Shown here: piece after piece, positions 1 to 8,207 of the stretch
Position numbering within the stretch: the first letter of the stretch is position 1
How the letters are laid out: every line of letters begins with the position of its first letter
Assembly (NCBI GenBank): GCA_002418985.1
Contig: DIFE01000066.1
Span: 83,224-147,223, forward strand
Length of the DNA stretch: 64,000 nucleotides
Direction: 5' to 3'
Source: Deltaproteobacteria bacterium UBA5756
GTDB taxonomy: Bacteria; Desulfobacterota; Syntrophorhabdia; Syntrophorhabdales; Syntrophorhabdaceae
Program-made: the position numbers and the translations under genes
The notes under the pieces: generated by a model
Told to the model about the DNA's origin: nothing
Databases searched by the model: none
What the model saw: only the letters and a program-made list of their open reading frames with translations

Positions 1-25
1 TCCCTGATCCCTGATCCCTGATCCT
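1..25. repeat. Heptamer tandem repeat CCCTGAT
   Basis: A little over three head-to-tail copies of CCCTGAT open the window, and the array may continue upstream. The same heptamer recurs at 27446-27461, and a different heptamer (GGGACTA) is repeated at 27219-27244. There are no spacers, so it is not a CRISPR array. Function unknown. Confidence 0.7.
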
Positions 26-31
26 TTTCCC

Positions 32-59
32 TTGCATCATCATAAACCTATGCTATAGT
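32..59 (+). promoter_or_regulatory. Sigma-70-type promoter of the first nitroreductase
   Basis: TTGCAT (32-37), a 16-base spacer and an extended -10 TGCTATAGT (51-59). The ATG at 66 lies six bases after the -10 box and has no Shine-Dalgarno sequence, so the transcript is probably leaderless. Confidence 0.55.
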
Positions 60-65
60 TTTTGT

Positions 66-638
66 ATGGATCTCCTTGAACTGGTCACAAAAAACAGGAG
101 TCACCGGCGCTTCCAGCAAAGCGAACCGATAAGCATGGAACAGCTCAGAAGCCTCGTCGAGCTCGCCCGGCTTTCGCCATCCGCAGGGAACCTCCAGCCC
201 TTGAAATTCATCCTCTCAAACGATGCCGCCCGCAACGAAACCATCTTTTCCTGCCTTGTTTGGGAAAGCTATATCAAAAATTCGCCCGGGCCCGGCGAAG
301 GCAGACGGCCCGCGGGCTATATCGTAATACTGGGCGATACGTCCATTACAACGGACTTCTCGTGCAACCATGGCATCGCCGCACAGAGCATACTGCTCGG
401 GGCAACCGGGATGGGTTTCGGCGGTTACATGTTTGCGCACATCGAACGGGACAGGCTGGCCGCCCTCATCGGGATACCCGATCGTTACGAGATACTGACG
501 GTCGTAGCGCTGGGCGTCCCCAGGGAACGGGCCGTCATCACGGAGGCAAAAGACGGCGATGTCGCCTATTGGCGTGACATCAACAAGGTCCACCACGTCC
601 CCAAGCGCGCCCTGAGCGAGATCATACTGGAGCTGTAA
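66..638 (+). CDS. Nitroreductase-family flavoprotein, copy 1
   Basis: Predicted FMN-dependent oxidoreductase of the nitroreductase fold, 190 residues, typical for the short single-domain members. The FMN-phosphate contact RSHRRF lies near residues 11-16 and the conserved SPSAGNLQP segment near 38-46. The C-terminal part ends in a conserved VHHVPKR motif and no extra domain is present. These proteins use NAD(P)H to reduce nitro, quinone or similar groups, but the substrate cannot be read from the sequence. A same-length paralog follows at 706, about 60% identical by eye and alignable without gaps, which indicates a tandem duplication. The start is fixed by the promoter six bases upstream. Confidence 0.88.
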   Translation: MDLLELVTKNRSHRRFQQSEPISMEQLRSLVELARLSPSAGNLQPLKFILSNDAARNETIFSCLVWESYIKNSPGPGEGRRPAGYIVILGDTSITTDFSCNHGIAAQSILLGATGMGFGGYMFAHIERDRLAALIGIPDRYEILTVVALGVPRERAVITEAKDGDVAYWRDINKVHHVPKRALSEIILEL

Positions 639-642
639 AGTC

Positions 643-659
643 GGTTTCGGGTTTCACGT
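643..659. repeat. 17-base dispersed repeat, copy 1
   Basis: GGTTTCGGGTTTCACGT lies five bases after the stop codon of the first nitroreductase. An identical 17-mer sits directly after a stop codon at 37208-37224. Related fragments occur near 26544 and, inverted, near 37289. Confidence 0.65.
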
Positions 660-705
660 ACGGGGGCTCACGTGGGGTTTTCAAATCTGTTGTACGGCGG
701 GTGAT

Positions 706-1278
706 ATGACGATATTGGAACTCGTAACACGAAGCAGGAGTTACCGGCGTTTCCATCAGAATCAGGCGGTCAGCATGCAGCAACTCAAGAGTCTCGTCGA
801 ACTTGCCCGGCTTTCACCATCCGCTAGGAACCTCCAACCCTTGAAATTTATTCTTTCCCATGAGACACGCAAGAACGCCGGCATATTCTCCTGCCTCGCC
901 TGGGCCGGCTATCTGAAAGACTGGCCGGGCCCCGAGGAAGGCGAAAGACCCGCAGGCTATATCATCGTCCTCGGCGACACATCGCTAACGAAGGACTTCG
1001 GATGCGATCACGGAATCGCCGCTCAAAGTATACTCCTCGGTGCGGTGCAGATGGGCCTCGGCGGTTGCATGCTCTCCAATATCCGGCGGGACCGTCTCAG
1101 AGACTTTCTCAAGATACCCGAGCAATACCAGATCCTGCTCGCCATCGCGCTGGGGGCACCTAAAGAACAGGTCGTCCTCGCCGATGTGAAGGACGGAGAT
1201 ATCAAGTATTGGCGCGATGCCGACAAGGTCCACCACGTACCGAAACGCCCCCTCGACGAAATAATATTGGAAATGTAA
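706..1278 (+). CDS. Nitroreductase-family flavoprotein, copy 2
   Basis: Paralog of the gene at 66, also 190 residues. It keeps the FMN-site segment RSYRRF, the SPSARNLQP segment, the HGIAAQSILLGA core helix and the VHHVPKR tail. Small changes around the flavin pocket (SPSAG to SPSAR, GYMF to GCML) suggest that the two copies may differ in substrate. The 67-base gap from copy 1 contains a dispersed repeat and only a weak purine-rich ribosome site (GGCGGGTGAT), so it may be co-transcribed with copy 1. Cytoplasmic, no signal peptide. Confidence 0.87.
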   Translation: MTILELVTRSRSYRRFHQNQAVSMQQLKSLVELARLSPSARNLQPLKFILSHETRKNAGIFSCLAWAGYLKDWPGPEEGERPAGYIIVLGDTSLTKDFGCDHGIAAQSILLGAVQMGLGGCMLSNIRRDRLRDFLKIPEQYQILLAIALGAPKEQVVLADVKDGDIKYWRDADKVHHVPKRPLDEIILEM

Positions 1279-1408
1279 GAAACGGGTAATAGGTGACAAG
1301 CAGTTCCCTGATCTGTCCGCTGGTATGCGGACGTATGGGGAAGGACTATTTTTGGTCCTTTGACATCAGGTCCGAAAGGGCGATACATTAACCTTGAAAG
1401 GAGTCATT

Positions 1409-1786
1409 ATGACCACGAACATTCGTATCATCGCCGGCGCGGTTGTTGTCGAGGCCGAGCTTGAGGCTACACCCTGCGGCAAGACGATAGCCGCTGCGCT
1501 GCCCATAACGGCCTCCCCGAACGAATGGGGTGATGAGTTCTACTTCCAGGTACCCGTCCATATGCCCCTCGACGATACGGCGACATGGACGGTGAAGGTG
1601 GGCGATATCGGGTACTGGCCGCCGGGAGACGCCATCGCTATCTTCTTCGGGCCTACGCCGCTTAGCAGCGGGTCTGACCCCGTCCCGGCGAGCGAGGTCA
1701 ATTTAATCGGCAGGATCACTGGAGACCCGACGGCCCTGAAAAAGACAAAAGGCACCTCCTCAATCAGGATCGAACAGATAGCGTGA
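1409..1786 (+). CDS. Cyclophilin-like fold small protein
   Basis: A 125-residue protein that resembles the bacterial cyclophilin-like (TM1367-type) family. Features are an N-terminal IRIIAGAVVVEAEL strand pair, an ALPI segment, a WGDEFYFQVPV strand and a late GDIGYWPPGDAIAIFFGPTP stretch with the conserved aromatic-Pro-Pro-Gly. Proteins of this fold usually have no proven isomerase activity and their role is unclear. The ATG at 1409 is preferred over an upstream TTG at 1394 because AAGGAG (1398-1403) sits six bases before it. The gene follows the nitroreductases in the same direction, but the 130-base gap makes co-transcription uncertain. Confidence 0.75.
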   Translation: MTTNIRIIAGAVVVEAELEATPCGKTIAAALPITASPNEWGDEFYFQVPVHMPLDDTATWTVKVGDIGYWPPGDAIAIFFGPTPLSSGSDPVPASEVNLIGRITGDPTALKKTKGTSSIRIEQIA

Positions 1787-1841
1787 TGGATGTCCCTCAG
1801 GGGTATACTATCGTCCTTTCCCGGGAAATCGATGAATCGGA

Positions 1842-2951
1842 ATGAATCGTAGCATAATGAAAACGAAAGGGATCGCACGAACCATGCCGGACGATGAAAT
1901 AGAAAGCATTCGTTTCAGGCAGGTGGTGCGCCCCCTGAAGACAACCTTTTCGACAGCGCTGGGGCATAAGAACAGCATGCAAAGCGTCATCGTAGAGGCG
2001 CGCCTCAGGGACGGATCGAAGGGATGCGGGGAGTGTGCGACCAGTTTCGTCCTCCCCCACGAAACCCCCGAAAGGATAAAGAGGATCCTCGGTGAAGAAG
2101 GGCCCCGTCTGAGAGGCAGGAAAGCGGGGGATTTTCCGGGGGCCGTGAGCGCGCTACGCGAAACATATCCATCCTGCCCCATGACCGTGTCCGGATTGGA
2201 GATTGCCCTCTTCCGGGCATGGCTCGCCCACACCGGCAGACCGGAGAGCCTCTGGTTCGGCGGGGTATTGAGCCGGATTGAAACCGACATTACCATACCC
2301 CACACAATCGACGAGAACACCCTTCGCACATGGGTGGGCCGGGCCGCACGAAAGGGCTTCACACGATACAAGATCAAGGCGAGCGGTGTTGAGGCAGACG
2401 ACAAGAGAATGATTGCCTCCGTCATATCGATCCTCGACGGCGCACAGATCGAATACAGGTTGCGACTCGATGGCAACCAGGGCTTTTCGGAAAGCACCTG
2501 TCTCGCCTTTGCGGATTACGTGATAAGGAAGAGGTATCCCGTGGAGCTTTTCGAACAGCCCCTCAAGAAAGATGACCATCGGGGTCTTCGAGAGGTCACA
2601 AAACGCTCGCCCATTCCCATCATTCTCGATGAGACGGTCTTTTCAGCACGCGATATGGAACTCGCCGCAGCTGAGAGGCTCGGCCACGGCGTAAACATCA
2701 AAACCGCAAAAAGCGGACTCGGGGAGTCCCTGGCCATTCTCGGTCTGGCGAAAAAATACGGTTTCAAGCTTATGGCCGGCTGCATGACGGAGACCATGAC
2801 GGGGCTTTCCGCAGGCATCAACCTGGCGATGGGAACAGGGGCCTTCGACTACATCGACCTCGACTCCATCCATTTCCTCAATCACCGGAAACAATACGGA
2901 GGACTGGCTTTAGAGGGAGCGAGGTATGTGATGGGTGATGGGGGGGAATAG
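1842..2951 (+). CDS. Dipeptide epimerase (enolase superfamily)
   Basis: Member of the mandelate racemase/enolase superfamily, most like L-Ala-D/L-Glu (dipeptide) epimerases that act in peptidoglycan-peptide recycling. It has 369 residues. The expected catalytic set is visible: the KxK pair (K177, K179), metal ligands D210 (in DGNQGF), E238 (in FEQP) and D263 (in LDET), and the second-face lysine K287 in NIKTAKSG. The N-terminal capping domain runs to about residue 130. Exact dipeptide specificity cannot be assigned. The first 15-20 residues are unusual, and an ATG at 1857 or 1884 is possible. A TATACT box at 1804-1809 may be the -10 element. Confidence 0.88.
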   Translation: MNRSIMKTKGIARTMPDDEIESIRFRQVVRPLKTTFSTALGHKNSMQSVIVEARLRDGSKGCGECATSFVLPHETPERIKRILGEEGPRLRGRKAGDFPGAVSALRETYPSCPMTVSGLEIALFRAWLAHTGRPESLWFGGVLSRIETDITIPHTIDENTLRTWVGRAARKGFTRYKIKASGVEADDKRMIASVISILDGAQIEYRLRLDGNQGFSESTCLAFADYVIRKRYPVELFEQPLKKDDHRGLREVTKRSPIPIILDETVFSARDMELAAAERLGHGVNIKTAKSGLGESLAILGLAKKYGFKLMAGCMTETMTGLSAGINLAMGTGAFDYIDLDSIHFLNHRKQYGGLALEGARYVMGDGGE

Positions 2952-2977
2952 ATCCCCTATCGTGAACTTCCATCTTC

Positions 2978-2986
2978 TGATATAAT
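2978..2986 (+). promoter_or_regulatory. Extended -10 promoter before yihY-like gene
   Basis: TGATATAAT is an extended -10 box with a perfect TATAAT at 2981-2986. The ATG at 2996 starts nine bases later with no Shine-Dalgarno sequence, consistent with a leaderless or near-leaderless mRNA. Confidence 0.5.
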
Positions 2987-2995
2987 TGACCATTC

Positions 2996-4237
2996 ATGAG
3001 ATCTTCCGGGAGAGTGCCCGTGGTCGAAAGGATCGGCCGGTCCCTGCGTGTCGTCGGGATCATTATTCGCGAATCCTTGAGGTCATTTCTTGTCAACAAT
3101 GATTTCGAGATGTCGGCCGCGCTGGCGACTTACAGTTTCTTCGCTCTCGTTCCCCTGCTCTTCTTTGCGGTCAGCATCGCCCCGGGGCTGGGCAGCGCGT
3201 CCGCCGCTCTTGTTGCGGGCATCGAAGGGCTCATCGATCATCTTTTCCCCCGTATCCGGGATTGGATGAGCATTGACTTTTACGTTGCGACAGGGCATCA
3301 CCTCACCCTGGGCTTTGCGGCTGCCATCGTTGTCTTTATTGCGGCCATGTCCCTGGTGGACTCGCTGAGAACAACCTTCCTCAAGATCTTCAGAAAAGAT
3401 TCTCCGGCCTCTTTCGTTTTATCGCAATTTGCCAACGTTCGCACCGCGGCGGCAATGATTCTTCTTTTCATCGTCCTCGTCTGGGCCGAGGCGTTGTTCG
3501 CGGCCCTTGCCGGTATGTCGGGCAGCGGCAGAGCCGCGGCCAATATCCTCCTATCAGTCTGCATCGCCACCATGTGCATGGTCTTCTTTTATACCGTCTT
3601 CCTACCCGTCCGGCTGACCGCCCTGAAGCTCATCGGCGCTTCGGTCATCTCAGCCGCGCTCATCATCAGCATGAGGGAGGCTTTTACCTTCGTCATAAGG
3701 ACAAACCCCGCATACGGGGAGACTTTCGGCTCTCTGAAGGTTCTCTTCGTAATGATCGTATGGGTCTATTATTGTTTCCTCGTCATCCTTTTCGGAGCCG
3801 AGGTCGCCATCAACGCGGAAAAACGTGATGCGCTTCTCCTCAAGACCCTCTTCACCGGGCACCCTGGCCGGTCGTTTCCGGTGGGTCTCCTCACAAGGTT
3901 CATCACCCGTTACAGCCAGGGGGACATCATCTTCAACGAGGGCGATAACGGTGGTACCATGTTCTATATCGTTGCCGGTTCCGTCGACATCGGCTGTGAT
4001 GGAAAACACATCAGGACCATGGCCCCCGGTCATTACTTCGGAGAAATGTCCATGCTCCTTGGCACCCCGAGATCGGCGGGCGCCCGGGCCGCCTCGGAGA
4101 ACACCGAACTGATCGGCATATCACAGGCTAATTTTGACATCATACTCCGCGAGAACGCGCCCATAGTCCTGTCTATCCTCAAGGAAATGGCAGGCAGGTT
4201 AAAGGAGACGGACGAATCGCTCTTCCGCGGGCAATGA
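2996..4237 (+). CDS. YihY/BrkB-type membrane protein fused to a cyclic-nucleotide-binding domain
   Basis: The first 290 or so residues form a YihY/BrkB family inner-membrane domain: an amphipathic SAALATYSFFALVPLLFF entry helix and about six hydrophobic segments, ending in the family's conserved VYYCFLVILFGAEV helix. Residues from about 298 to 400 form a cyclic-nucleotide-binding (CAP-like) domain with the GDIIFNEGD and FGEMSMLLGTPRSA signatures. The FGEMS-plus-RSA phosphate-binding cassette is intact, so a nucleotide may really bind. Most family members end shortly after the last membrane helix, so this domain is an addition that may let a cytosolic nucleotide control the membrane part. No transport substrate is known. 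It faces xseA tail to tail. Confidence 0.85.
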   Translation: MRSSGRVPVVERIGRSLRVVGIIIRESLRSFLVNNDFEMSAALATYSFFALVPLLFFAVSIAPGLGSASAALVAGIEGLIDHLFPRIRDWMSIDFYVATGHHLTLGFAAAIVVFIAAMSLVDSLRTTFLKIFRKDSPASFVLSQFANVRTAAAMILLFIVLVWAEALFAALAGMSGSGRAAANILLSVCIATMCMVFFYTVFLPVRLTALKLIGASVISAALIISMREAFTFVIRTNPAYGETFGSLKVLFVMIVWVYYCFLVILFGAEVAINAEKRDALLLKTLFTGHPGRSFPVGLLTRFITRYSQGDIIFNEGDNGGTMFYIVAGSVDIGCDGKHIRTMAPGHYFGEMSMLLGTPRSAGARAASENTELIGISQANFDIILRENAPIVLSILKEMAGRLKETDESLFRGQ

Positions 4238-4332
4238 AGGATGAAGCATTGAGGGCTGCCTCGCGCCCTCCGCCTGAAGCGGGACAAAGCACACAGAGCG
4301 CAAGGAGAAACGCAATGAAAGAAAAGGAAACA

Positions 4333-4370
4333 ATAGGTCCTATAAGTCGTATAAGGCCTATAGGACCTAT
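4333..4370. repeat. 38-base palindromic repeat, copy 1
   Basis: An inverted repeat with ATAGGTCCTATA arms around a short AT-rich centre, lying between the convergent yihY-like gene and xseA. A second 38-base copy with only a few substitutions lies at 19181-19218, which marks a dispersed REP-like family. The hairpin could also end transcription from either side, although no long T-run follows it. Confidence 0.75.
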
Positions 4371-4402
4371 AACATTCCAAAGGACAGCCGCGAGATGATC
4401 TT

Positions 4403-5617
4403 TCAGGCCTTATTCGTTACCGAAACGTCAAGCCCGCCCTTGTGGAGCGTGATCGACAGTGCATCGCCCGGAGAGACTGCCGCGGCGTCGGTAACCACGG
4501 CGCCGGTAGCTGATTTTGCCGTGATGCTGTAGCCTCTCGCCAGGATCGCCGTGGGATTCAGGTCGTTTATCCTCTGGGCAAGCGCCTCGGATCTGACGCG
4601 GGCATTTTTCATGTAAAGCTGGAGATTGTGTGCAAGGCTGCCGGTAAGATCATCAAGATAGATTCGGTGGGAGGTGAAAAAATCCTTCCTGTCCTTGAAT
4701 TCCATCACCTCGCTGACAAACATGTACCTGGCCTTTTCCAGTTTTTTCTCCATGGCCTGGCAAAGGGCATCTCTCATGCCTGTAATGTACCGGGTGAGTT
4801 TATCCCTGCCGGGAACGACAAGGGCGGCGGCGGCTGTGGGCGTAGGCGCGCGGACATCGGCCACGAAGTCCGCTATGGTAAAGTCGACCTCATGCCCAAC
4901 GGCTGAGACCACAGGTATCCGTGAGGCAAAAATGGCCCTTGCCAGACTTTCTTCATTGAAGCAGGCAAGATCCTCGTATGATCCTCCTCCTCTGCCGATA
5001 ATGATGACATCAACCTCTCCGGCCCGGTTGAAGTATTCGATCCCTTCCGCTATTTCACGGGCCGCGTCGGTACCCTGAACGGTAGCGGGGCAGACCTGAA
5101 TGGGGATGTTGCCGTATCGTTCCTGGATTACCCGCAGCATGTCCCGTATAGCGGCGCCCGCCGGGGAGGTGACTATTCCTATGCACCGGGGAAAAGGAGG
5201 AAGGGGCTTTTTCGAGGCTTCGTCAAAAAGCCCCTCCTTCAAAAGTTTCTCCTTGAGTTCCAGAAACCTCAGATAGACGAGCCCCTGATCACCCCTCGCG
5301 AGGATGTCGCTGGCGATGAGCTGGTATTCGCCCCGTTTTTCGTAGATGTCTATCCTGCCCCTGCAGAGAACCCTTTCTCCGTCCTTCACGATTCTCCCAC
5401 CGGGTATGTGCGCTGCATAATTGAAAACGACCCCGCGGATCATGGCAAGGTCGTCCTTGAGTGTAAAATAGTAATGTCCCGATGGATAGAGCCTGGCGTT
5501 GGAGATTTCCCCTTCGACACGGACATCGCGGAAACGGCCGCTGACAAACCGCTTGAGTTCGGCCGTCAGCTCCGTCACTGTCAACAGCCCTTCATCCTGC
5601 CGTGCGTACAGGGTCAT
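4403..5617 (-). CDS. xseA: Exodeoxyribonuclease VII large subunit
   Basis: Catalytic subunit of exonuclease VII, which degrades single-stranded DNA in both directions and works with the small subunit XseB in the cytoplasm. The protein has 404 residues, a normal length. It shows an N-terminal OB-fold (VEGEISNARLYPSGHYYFTLKD), the family signature RGGGSYEDLACFNEE followed by IPVVSAVGHEVDFT and DVRAPTPTAAA, a coiled-coil middle and the C-terminal ARGYSI motif. It directly abuts thiC upstream (stop and start are adjacent) and is the last gene of a thiD-thiC-xseA unit. xseB is not next to it in this window. Confidence 0.96.
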   Translation of the reverse strand: MTLYARQDEGLLTVTELTAELKRFVSGRFRDVRVEGEISNARLYPSGHYYFTLKDDLAMIRGVVFNYAAHIPGGRIVKDGERVLCRGRIDIYEKRGEYQLIASDILARGDQGLVYLRFLELKEKLLKEGLFDEASKKPLPPFPRCIGIVTSPAGAAIRDMLRVIQERYGNIPIQVCPATVQGTDAAREIAEGIEYFNRAGEVDVIIIGRGGGSYEDLACFNEESLARAIFASRIPVVSAVGHEVDFTIADFVADVRAPTPTAAAALVVPGRDKLTRYITGMRDALCQAMEKKLEKARYMFVSEVMEFKDRKDFFTSHRIYLDDLTGSLAHNLQLYMKNARVRSEALAQRINDLNPTAILARGYSITAKSATGAVVTDAAAVSPGDALSITLHKGGLDVSVTNKA

Positions 5618-6904
5618 CTACTTTTTCTTCAGATAATCCTTCATAAGCTTCATGGAACAGAATTCACCGCACATGCTGCAGACATCGTTCTTCAGATTGC
5701 GCTCCTTGCGGAAGCTCCTTATCTTTTCCGGGTCGATGGCGCAGTCGATCTGGCCTTTCCAGTCAAGGGCCTTGCGAAAGGTCGACATAGCCTTGTCGAG
5801 GGCCAGGGCCTTTTGATTGCCTCGTGCCAGGTCGGCGGCATGAGCCGCTATCCTGGTGACCATGACACCGTCGCGGACATCCTGCGGCATGGGCAGCCCG
5901 AGGTGCTCCGTCGGGGTCACGTAGCACAGGAAATCCGCCCCGTAATATCCCGCGAGGGCCCCCCCGATGGCGGATGTAATGTGGTCGTAGCCGGGGGCGA
6001 TATCGGTGACGATCGGACCGAGAACATAGAAGGGCGCCTCATTGCAAAGTCTCTTCTGCAGGACCATGTTTGTCTCGATCTGATTGATGGGCACATGCCC
6101 GGGGCCTTCGATCATGACCTGGACGCCTTCGTCGATGGCTTGCGCACAGAGTTCGCCAAGGGTGATGAGTTCCTCGATCTGACCACGGTCGGTTGCATCC
6201 GCGATACAGCCCGGTCTTAAGGCGTCTCCAAGGCTGATGGTCATGTCGTACTTTTTCGCAATGCTCACCAGGCGGTCGAAATTTTCATAGAGAGGGTTCT
6301 CCCTGCCATTGACGATGATCCATTGCGCGAGGAACGCACCGCCGCGGCTTACGATGTCCGTTACCCTTCCCTGTTTCTTGAGGCGCTCCAGGGTGCTCTT
6401 CGTGACACCACAGTGAACGGTCACGAAATCAACGCCGTCGGCGCCATGTTTTTCGATAACCTCGAAGATATCGTCGGCCTCCATCCTCGTTATCGCCCCC
6501 TTCTTCTTTGCCGTCTCGACAGCCGCCTGGTATATGGGAACGGTCCCCACGGGTATCTGTGCGGCATCGATGACGATCTTGCGGATCTCGTCCAGATTCC
6601 CGCCGGTGCTGAGGTCCATGACGGCATCGGCGCCGGCGTCCCGGGCGACGGCCAGTTTCTCCAGTTCTTCATCGATGTTCACCCGCTCAGGGGACGTGCC
6701 TATATTGGCGTTGACCTTAACACAGAGGCCCTTGCCTACTCCCTTCGGGGTAAAGTTCTTGTGCCTGTTGTTCGCGAGGATGGTTGCCTTTCCTTCCGCC
6801 ACAAGCCGACGAAGTTCTTCCTTGTCGATGCCCTCATCCCGCGCGACGCGCTCCATCACCTTCGTTATCTTTCCTTCCCGTGCTGCAATAAGCTGATTTT
6901 TCAT
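5618..6904 (-). CDS. thiC: Phosphomethylpyrimidine synthase (radical SAM)
   Basis: Converts aminoimidazole ribotide to hydroxymethylpyrimidine phosphate in thiamine biosynthesis. It has 428 residues, the short bacterial form without the long N-terminal extension. Diagnostic features are the GTVPIYQA segment, the GVDFVTVHCGVT segment, the MIEGPGHVP motif, LCYVTPTEHLGLP, and the C-terminal iron-sulfur motif CSMCGEFCSMK that binds the noncanonical [4Fe-4S] cluster. thiD lies 53 bases upstream in the same direction, so the two pyrimidine-branch genes are together. No TPP riboswitch sequence is visible in the short gap before it. Confidence 0.97.
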   Translation of the reverse strand: MKNQLIAAREGKITKVMERVARDEGIDKEELRRLVAEGKATILANNRHKNFTPKGVGKGLCVKVNANIGTSPERVNIDEELEKLAVARDAGADAVMDLSTGGNLDEIRKIVIDAAQIPVGTVPIYQAAVETAKKKGAITRMEADDIFEVIEKHGADGVDFVTVHCGVTKSTLERLKKQGRVTDIVSRGGAFLAQWIIVNGRENPLYENFDRLVSIAKKYDMTISLGDALRPGCIADATDRGQIEELITLGELCAQAIDEGVQVMIEGPGHVPINQIETNMVLQKRLCNEAPFYVLGPIVTDIAPGYDHITSAIGGALAGYYGADFLCYVTPTEHLGLPMPQDVRDGVMVTRIAAHAADLARGNQKALALDKAMSTFRKALDWKGQIDCAIDPEKIRSFRKERNLKNDVCSMCGEFCSMKLMKDYLKKK

Positions 6905-6957
6905 GGTCGTATCATCTCCATCTTATCAACGGGCCCAGGTCCTCCAACTGTTCCCCC

Positions 6958-7779
6958 TTAAGCCCCTTGTATTTTTTCTGTTTCCTTGCCGCATCGAAAA
7001 ATCCTGTCCACTGCCGAAGAGACGTAGAAATACCCCTTCCTGTCGATCCTGTAGCTTAACTCGAAAAGCCTTTCAAGAGACTCCTGCGTCGCCATGAAGG
7101 CGTCAGACAGGGAATATCCCGATGCAAGAAAGCAGGTAAGAGTCGAAGAAAAGGAACAACCCGTGCCATGGATCGATCGGGGAATCCGCTTCTTTTTGTA
7201 AAGGACAAATTCCCGGCCGTCGAACAATACGTCAACGGGGTCGCCCTCTATATGGCCTCCTTTTACAACAACCGCCCGGGGCCCGAGCGAATGGATCTTC
7301 TCGGCGGCCTCCTGCGCTGCTTTTACCGTCCGGATCTTCCCGCCCGTAACGAAAGATGCCTCATCGGCATTGGGTGTCACCACCGTAACCTTTGTAAAGA
7401 GCGACTCGATACAGGCAGTTCTGCCTCCGTCCGAAATGAGTGAAATACCGTTCTTGGCAGCAAAGACGGGATCGAGAATGACAGGTATCCCTTTGCGTCT
7501 CGCCAGAAAGCGGGCCGTCACCTTAACATGGGGTTCGTTGCAGATGACGCCGATCTTCACGCCCTTTATCGCAACCCCGGCCGTGGCGGTGTCAAGGGTA
7601 TCCCGAAAAAGTTCTTCCGGTGAGGGTTCAATGCGCTTCACTCCACCCGGTCCCTGAACGACTGTGCACGTCGGAACCGTAATGGCATGGAAACCACAGG
7701 AGAAGAAGGTATCGGCATCCCTCACGATCCCCGCTCCCGAAGAGGCGTCAAAACCCGCTATGGACAATAAGCTTTTCAT
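6958..7779 (-). CDS. thiD: Hydroxymethylpyrimidine (phosphate) kinase
   Basis: Ribokinase-family enzyme that phosphorylates hydroxymethylpyrimidine and its phosphate for thiamine synthesis, immediately upstream of thiC. It has 273 residues from the ATG at 7779. Evidence is the N-terminal SIAGFDASSGAGI substrate loop (usually SIAGSD..GGAGI), ILDPVFAAKNG, TPNADEA, the VVVKGGHI anion site and the IHGTGCSFSS catalytic loop. GGTGGGA just before 7779 is a possible ribosome site. A TTG at 7788 in the same frame is a weaker alternative. The 5' region has a 7-bp hairpin but no recognisable TPP aptamer. Confidence 0.94.
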   Translation of the reverse strand: MKSLLSIAGFDASSGAGIVRDADTFFSCGFHAITVPTCTVVQGPGGVKRIEPSPEELFRDTLDTATAGVAIKGVKIGVICNEPHVKVTARFLARRKGIPVILDPVFAAKNGISLISDGGRTACIESLFTKVTVVTPNADEASFVTGGKIRTVKAAQEAAEKIHSLGPRAVVVKGGHIEGDPVDVLFDGREFVLYKKKRIPRSIHGTGCSFSSTLTCFLASGYSLSDAFMATQESLERLFELSYRIDRKGYFYVSSAVDRIFRCGKETEKIQGA

Positions 7780-8146
7780 TCCCACCAAATCGTCAATCGG
7801 ATCGGCCCTGTCCGACCCTCGAAGGGATTTTGTACCCCTTCGATTTTGTTATTAAAACTGAAAACTATACCATACTTGCCCCTGCAGAGCTATACAAAAA
7901 GCCGCCGGACGGGTCTGAACAGTCCGAACGTTCCGGACAACATGAAACACCGCATGGTCCATGACGGCTGCATGTCTTAACGTCCAGGCCCTCAAGCCGC
8001 CGCGGCGGCCACCGGAGCCCCTCTCGACGCTTTTGTCGAAGGGTCTGGCCGCCCTCGACATTTATTTCCGCGAAAAGCAAAAAGCAGACAGAGGACATTT
8101 GCGATTACTGCCATCCTTTCGGGGAGTTACACGTACCATAGCAGAA
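7780..8146. other. Divergent intergenic region thiD / zraP-like operon
   Basis: No gene is supported here. The region holds a hairpin with CGAAGGG/CCCTTCG arms (7820-7842) in the thiD leader and a near-palindrome around GTCCGAACGTTC (7922-7938). It also holds a perfect 14-base palindrome GCCGCCGCGGCGGC (7996-8009) and an inverted repeat TCGAC-N6-GTCGA (8024-8039). The last two lie about 135-175 bases before the start predicted from the sigma-54 promoter, a plausible place for enhancer sites. Confidence 0.45.
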
Positions 8147-8161
8147 TGGCACGGTAATTGC
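8147..8161 (+). promoter_or_regulatory. Sigma-54 promoter of the envelope-stress operon
   Basis: TGGCAC-GGTAA-TTGC matches the -24/-12 consensus, with exactly 12 bases from the GG to the GC element. Transcription would begin near 8173, 35 bases before the ATG at 8208. The operon itself encodes a sigma-54 enhancer-binding regulator (11136-12500), so autoregulation is likely. Confidence 0.8.
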
Positions 8162-8207
8162 CAATTAGAGAGCTATGATTTGCAAAAAACCATACCAGGA
8201 GGTTACA

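Noticed and set aside
1..25. CRISPR array
   Set aside because: The repeats are seven-base head-to-tail units without spacers.
6905..7960. TPP riboswitch expected upstream of thiC or thiD
   Set aside because: I looked for the conserved thi-box sequences on the minus strand before both genes and found none. Only a simple hairpin is present.
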